Origin: Yponomeuta sedellus
Taxonomy: Eukaryota > Arthropoda > Insecta > Lepidoptera > Yponomeutidae
Assembly (NCBI GenBank): GCA_934045075.1
Contig: OW203722.1
Location: 7,781,303-7,845,302, forward strand
Length of the DNA stretch: 64,000 bases
Direction: 5' to 3'
Position numbers and translations under genes: made by a program. A model generated the notes under the pieces. It had not been told where the DNA came from and did not search any database. It worked only from the letters and a program-made list of their open reading frames with translations. Below, piece by piece: positions 35,401-41,400 of the stretch (positions are counted from its first letter, which is position 1; every line of letters begins with the position of its first letter).

Positions 35401-38400
35401 GTAACTTAGAAAGAAGTCATTGGTGCAATACCGGGATTTGAACCCACGACTTCACACTTACGCACGCCAGTGCGCCACCATAGCTGTCATTGTAATACGT
35501 AATAGTCCAAACGTCAATAGTTAACGTCAATTCTGTTATCTGTATGTAACTAAAACTTGCGCTCATTTCATTAGTAAAGAGTTAAAAAGTAATCGATAGT
35601 TCTGTGAACAGATTGGTCCAGTTTCTGAGCGTGAATTCCAAGTTGGCAATACTTCTATATTTTTTTTATTACAAGGAGTTTTCGAAAACCCTACCACAGA
35701 TTAGATAATCTACCTTATTTCCCATTTCAGACGGATAGACCGAAGCAACTCCCTGGTGGAGAGCAGCAGTGGGCCACTTAGTCCCGGGGCCAGCGCCGCC
35801 ATCAGCGCCCTTGGGGCCCTGCAACCGGACCTTTACACCAAGAGAGAAGCCCCCCTAGTCATCGAGTTGGAAGGCACGGGCCCTTCGCTGGGACGACTGC
35901 ATTTGCGCCTAAAATACGACTTCGACAGATCGGATTTTGAAGTTCATTTGATTGAAGGTTCGTGTCTTAATTGTTCCTACAAACTCATTGGTGAACAGTG
36001 CTGGCTGTATTGTGAAAAATGCCGGTACAACGCCAGAAAAAGAAAAATGTATTTTTCTTAAAATTGATCTAAGGGCATCCAATTAAGTTTTTTCGTGACG
36101 TTCCAGTCAGTATTATTAATAAAAAAGATTGTTAGTTTTAAAATGCCTATTTTATACCTATTTTGTACCTATTTTATATAAATGAATTTCCAATTGAGTA
36201 ACTGGTTAGAATGTGAAAAGGACATAAAAAGAAAAAATATTTTTTTCCAAAAATTGGTCTAAATGAATTCATTTAATTTTTTTCGTGAGGTGTCAGCCAG
36301 TATAAAACCTTTTTTCTTAATGATTTTAGGCTCAATCCTCTTTTGTCGACATATTTCGAAAAACAATCTCTACCGGATGGCAACCGACAGATTTTCTCGC
36401 TGGCGACGTTGTCGTAAAAAAGAACTTAACTTTTATAAATCATACCATTTTATAACAACTTTAAGAAGCGAAAGGAAAACTTCACAAGTTTTCCCACTTT
36501 CTTCTTGACAAAGGAGGTTCTTGCTTTACTCCCAGTAGGTATTCACAACAAAGTTGTCAGTGTTGTAAGTTTCTGAACAACCCTTGTTTTAGCTCACGAC
36601 CTCGCGGGCTACGAGGCGGGTGGTTTCAACGACCCATACGTACGAGTGACCCTGCTCCCAGAGGTCGACACCCGGGTCCGTCAGACCCCAGTCCACAGGA
36701 ACGAGGCTAACCCTTTTTTTGACCAGCATTTCAAGTTCCCGGTGTCCCACGACGATTTGGGAGACAAGACGTTGCTGCTGCAAGTGTTCGATTATGACCG
36801 GTGAGTCTAAAAATTTTAGATTTTACTAAATTAGGCTCCTTATGTAGCTACTAATTTATAAAATGAAGTCTAATAATAGGATATGTACCGAAACAAATGT
36901 AGGGAACCTAACCATACAGTCAGTTAAAGCGTCATAATGACATGTTCAAAAACCTAATTACTTAGAGGTTAAAAATTTCACCCATGCCGGGATTCGACCT
37001 CACGACCTCTGACTATCCGTGCCAGCGTGGTGCCAGCGCTCTTTCCAACTGAGCTAATGGGCGACTCACCGGCACCAGTTAAATTTCGAACCTCTTTACA
37101 ATACTCTCTGTATTACGTACAGTACGTATTAGGTTTTTGAAATTGTCCTTAGCACGGGTTACTGCATTAAAAAAGAGTACCTACCTATAATGACATGTTG
37201 TTCATTGTACTCATATTTGAAAATACGTCTTTCATACGGCCTGACATCGTGATTGATAATAATACAACGGTGCTTCGTAAAGAAAAAAGTATCGACGCGT
37301 TTTTATAGAGAAGTTTACGCAAAAAAACGAAAATCAACGCACATGCGGGAATAATGGGGATTTTATGGCATTTTTAATGCCGTCCTTAAGACTTACACAG
37401 AAATCCAGCTTATTGGGAATTAATACAAACTGGAATACCTACCTACTTTGTCTGGACTAATAAGAAGGCGGCAATTTTTTCTTTCGCCGGGACGGCTGAC
37501 ATCCACGCTACGTCACTGCTCTGAGTGCTTAGTGCGAGTTTGACAGATCCAATCGAATGACTTTACTACCGCGTTAATCGAGCATCGAGTAGTGAGTATG
37601 AGTAAGTTAACCGTTCGAACTGACAAAACGCTGTCACAGTACAACTCGCACTCGCGTTTATTCGTGTTTTGGCTGGTAAACGTGTTCACTTCTCAACGTA
37701 AACCATTACAACTCGCACTCAGCAATTTTAATTTCCAGACTTGTCGCTAGGTGGCGCTTCCTCGATGCCATAGAAATATGAGTTTACGTTAACGCGATCG
37801 AGTAGTTAAAAAACTCGCACTAAGCACTCTGTGCTTTGTTAACCATTCAAGGACATAACAAATGGAAATACACCCAGACTGAGGCCATTTTCACAAATCA
37901 AGTACGGCCTCCATTGGAAATTAAACCCATAAGCTCTGTTTTGGTTAACCGTTAGATCAGCGAAGCAGTATTGCCCGCGAGGCAAAGAAAAAAGTGAGTA
38001 CCGAATGTGGACTGCAGTAGGTACGTATCAAGCATTAGGTATGTGCTGTTAAATATCAACATAAATACTATTTATGTTGATATTTAACAACATAAACGCG
38101 ATTTAACCTTTACCTTCATATGTATGAAACTCTTATGGAATTAATTTATCTCTAGGCTTTTAATTTTGCTTAGATAAGGCACTTAATATTTGTTTAGTAA
38201 CGGACGCGCAGTAGATGCCGTGGTACCTACTGTGTGACTGAGGCAACCGCTTCACCGGACGGAAGATCTAATCTAGTCTAATTTAATCTACATGGTGACA
38301 TCAAACTCGTTTGACCATTTTTAAGGACACATTCTAACCATGCTTTAGAAACACATATCTATAGTTTTGAAACAAATGGGACAAAAAAAATTGTATAGTT

Positions 38401-41400
38401 ATTTTTCTTCATTTCGTGTCAGTGATTCGACCAGTCTATATTCTTCCTGCACAATAGATGGCCACTGCAATTGCAGCAGCGTTGGCCTCTGTCAGGTCCT
38501 CCAGAGGGGCATTGGGGCGGAGCAGGTGCACCATGGATTGCGATGAGGCTCCACAATCACATTGCTCCTCCGTTGGTGCAATATAATATCATCCGCTTAA
38601 GTGTATTTTTCCCAAAATCTTCCCGCGGGTGTCGTAAAAGGCAACTATAAGGGACACAAACCGGGGGGGTGGGCAGCAGCGCCCCCTGCAGTACAATTCC
38701 ACCAAACTGCGATCCCCAACCCGCATGCCCAGCGTGGGATTATGGGCATAACCCCCCAATGAAGGCACAACCTTCCGCTATGGCGCTCATTAGGGGAGGG
38801 CTATGTCCAGCAGTGGACTAATATAGCCTGAAGAAGAAGTGTATTTAGTTAAACATGTCACATTGTATGATTTTAATTCTAATCCTCCCTCAGATTCTCT
38901 CGCAACGAAGTGATGGGCTCGGCCAAGGTGCCAATTTCGAAGGTGGAAGTGGCGGGCGGCGCCGAAGTGTGGGCCGAACTTTCCCGAGAGAAGCGGCCCC
39001 CAGAAGAGCTGCAGGAGCTCTTGCTATCTCTGTCTTACTTGCCCTCAGCCGAACGGCTGACTGTCGTGGTGCTGAAAGCGAGAAATCTACTCCCGCCGCA
39101 GGAAGGGAAGGATGCGCTGGGTAAGTTTTTTTTCTGCGGATCTTGGAGGTAGGCACTTGTGTCGGAGGTCAACTCGGCTGTCTATCGTTTTTTTTAGATT
39201 CGTAGGTATTAAAAACAAGTAAAGTTAACGCCTTACTGAACTTTACTTGAACATCCTTAGGGTTGCTTAGTATTGGAAGTAACTATTAACCCTTTACCAG
39301 TCAATGGTATAGTAGTTTCCACCATAATTTGGACCTTATCAGTTTGAAATAAACTCCAAAAGTAATGTAAAAAAATACCAAAGAAACAGTATTCACATTT
39401 CACATTCTAGAGTCGACAGCACATCAACCTTTACACGCGTACTCGCCCCAGTTAAGACAGGGGCAACATTGCAACAAAACTTGTCCCTACGGGTTGACCT
39501 GCTGTCGAGTGTACCTAGGTATACCGATTTCTACCTACGTCCCACTGCAGGCTACAAGTCTCCTCTTAGAGAGTCAGTTTGGGCATAATCACCAATTTTC
39601 CCCACCGTGTCCTCTTAAGCTAGCGGTCACACAAAAGGGAACGTGAGAAGGGGGAAAGACGCGAACGCATTGTAAAGAAAACGTGCGCTCGCCTCGCCCT
39701 GCGTAAACTTCGTCCCATCCACAGTACCACAAATCTGTGGTCCGGGGGCGGTCTCTAAAATGCGTAGTTGTTCAATAGAGACAATTATAAAAACCTATTT
39801 GAGGCAAAAAATTCCGCCCATGCCGGGACTCAAAACCGCGACCTCTGGCTAACCATACCAGCGCTCTCCCAACTGAGCTAATCGCTGCCTGTGTAATACA
39901 GATAATATTGTAGAGGTTCGAAATTTCGCTGATGCCGGCACTTACCCATTAGCTCAGTTGGGAGAGCGCTGGTACGGTTAGCTAGAGGTCGCGGGTTCGT
40001 GTTCGGGCATAGGCGTAATTTTTAGAAATTGTCCTCAGCACGGGTTAGTGCTACAAAAAGAATAGAGTCATAATAGTCCGGTAATGGTTATTTCATTTTG
40101 ACTATTAGTCTAGTACCTAACCAATCGCATTGCAATGGTATAACCCGTGCTACTTAACTCGGCGCCTCGCGCGATTCGATCTTCTTCGCGAGAGATGCCT
40201 ATTCTTTTTGCGCGGATTATACCCCAGGAATGACATTGTACTTTTATTGCTTTTTAGACTACCAAATTAAGGCAAATAACAACCAATCGTGCTTATACCA
40301 TTCTATTGAAAAACTATGTAAGTATTAGGCTCTAGGGCCCGGACCCTTCAATATTTTGCGTTACTTTGCAGAAATTCATAATAGCATTTAAATATGAAAA
40401 TTACTTTGCTAAATTCCGCCAAAAATCCCACAAGCACAATGCGGTTACTTAATACACCGCCCTCCCTCCCACTTTTTAAGGCAGAAGCAAGATACTAACA
40501 CATCACCACCGACACTAATACTTGTGTGAGAAAATACGCGACGCGTTTCGCCTCTAACACAAGGCATGTAAACAAAGACTTGTGAACCTGAGGATGCCTC
40601 GTGGTGTCGGTGGTGGTGTGTTCCTATCTTGCTTCTGCTTGAAAAAGTGGGAGGGAGGGCGGTGCATTAACTAACCGCATAGTGCTTGTGGCGCATAGCA
40701 ACACAGGGCGCGTTCAGTGCATGGATGGGTAAACCGTCTATGACTAATGCTAGTGGCAATTTTCCGAGCGATTCCGTGCTTTACAAGGCACGTTAAGCAG
40801 TTGGCCGACTGCCGTCGATAGATGGTAGTCGTTAATTTAAGTCAGAGGCCTTAGGGTGGCTTGAAAACTTCTGACAGTAAGACCAGCCCCTAGTCTTGCA
40901 AGCCTCCACCAATCCGGACTTGGCCCCCGTGGTGGAGTATGGCTTACCTTCCTCAGGGAAGTGACCCGTGCCCCTCGGTGGGACATAATGGGTTGATGAT
41001 GATAGTGCTTGTGGGATTTTTGGCGGAATTTAGCAGAGTAATTTTCACATTTTAATGATATTTGTGTATGAGTCTTTTCCGCGTCCCTTCTGGCCGCTGG
41101 CTAACACCCCGACGCAACTTCCAGACGTGTACGTGAAAGTGTACCTGCTGGTGAACGGCAAACGCGTCAAGAAGAAGAAGAGCAACCGCAAGGATATCAC
41201 CAACCCCGTGTGGAACGAGGCCCTCTCCTTCAGCCTGCCCTCGGCTAACCTCCAGGAGGCCTCCATTGAGGTAGGCAAAGTTGCTCTTTGCGTAACACAT
41301 GAAAAGCAGTTAGAAAAGATAATTTTATTTTAATTAAAACGATCTTTTGATTAAAACAAAATTATCTTGCCCTTACATTGCTAAAACATTCCCTACTTGG

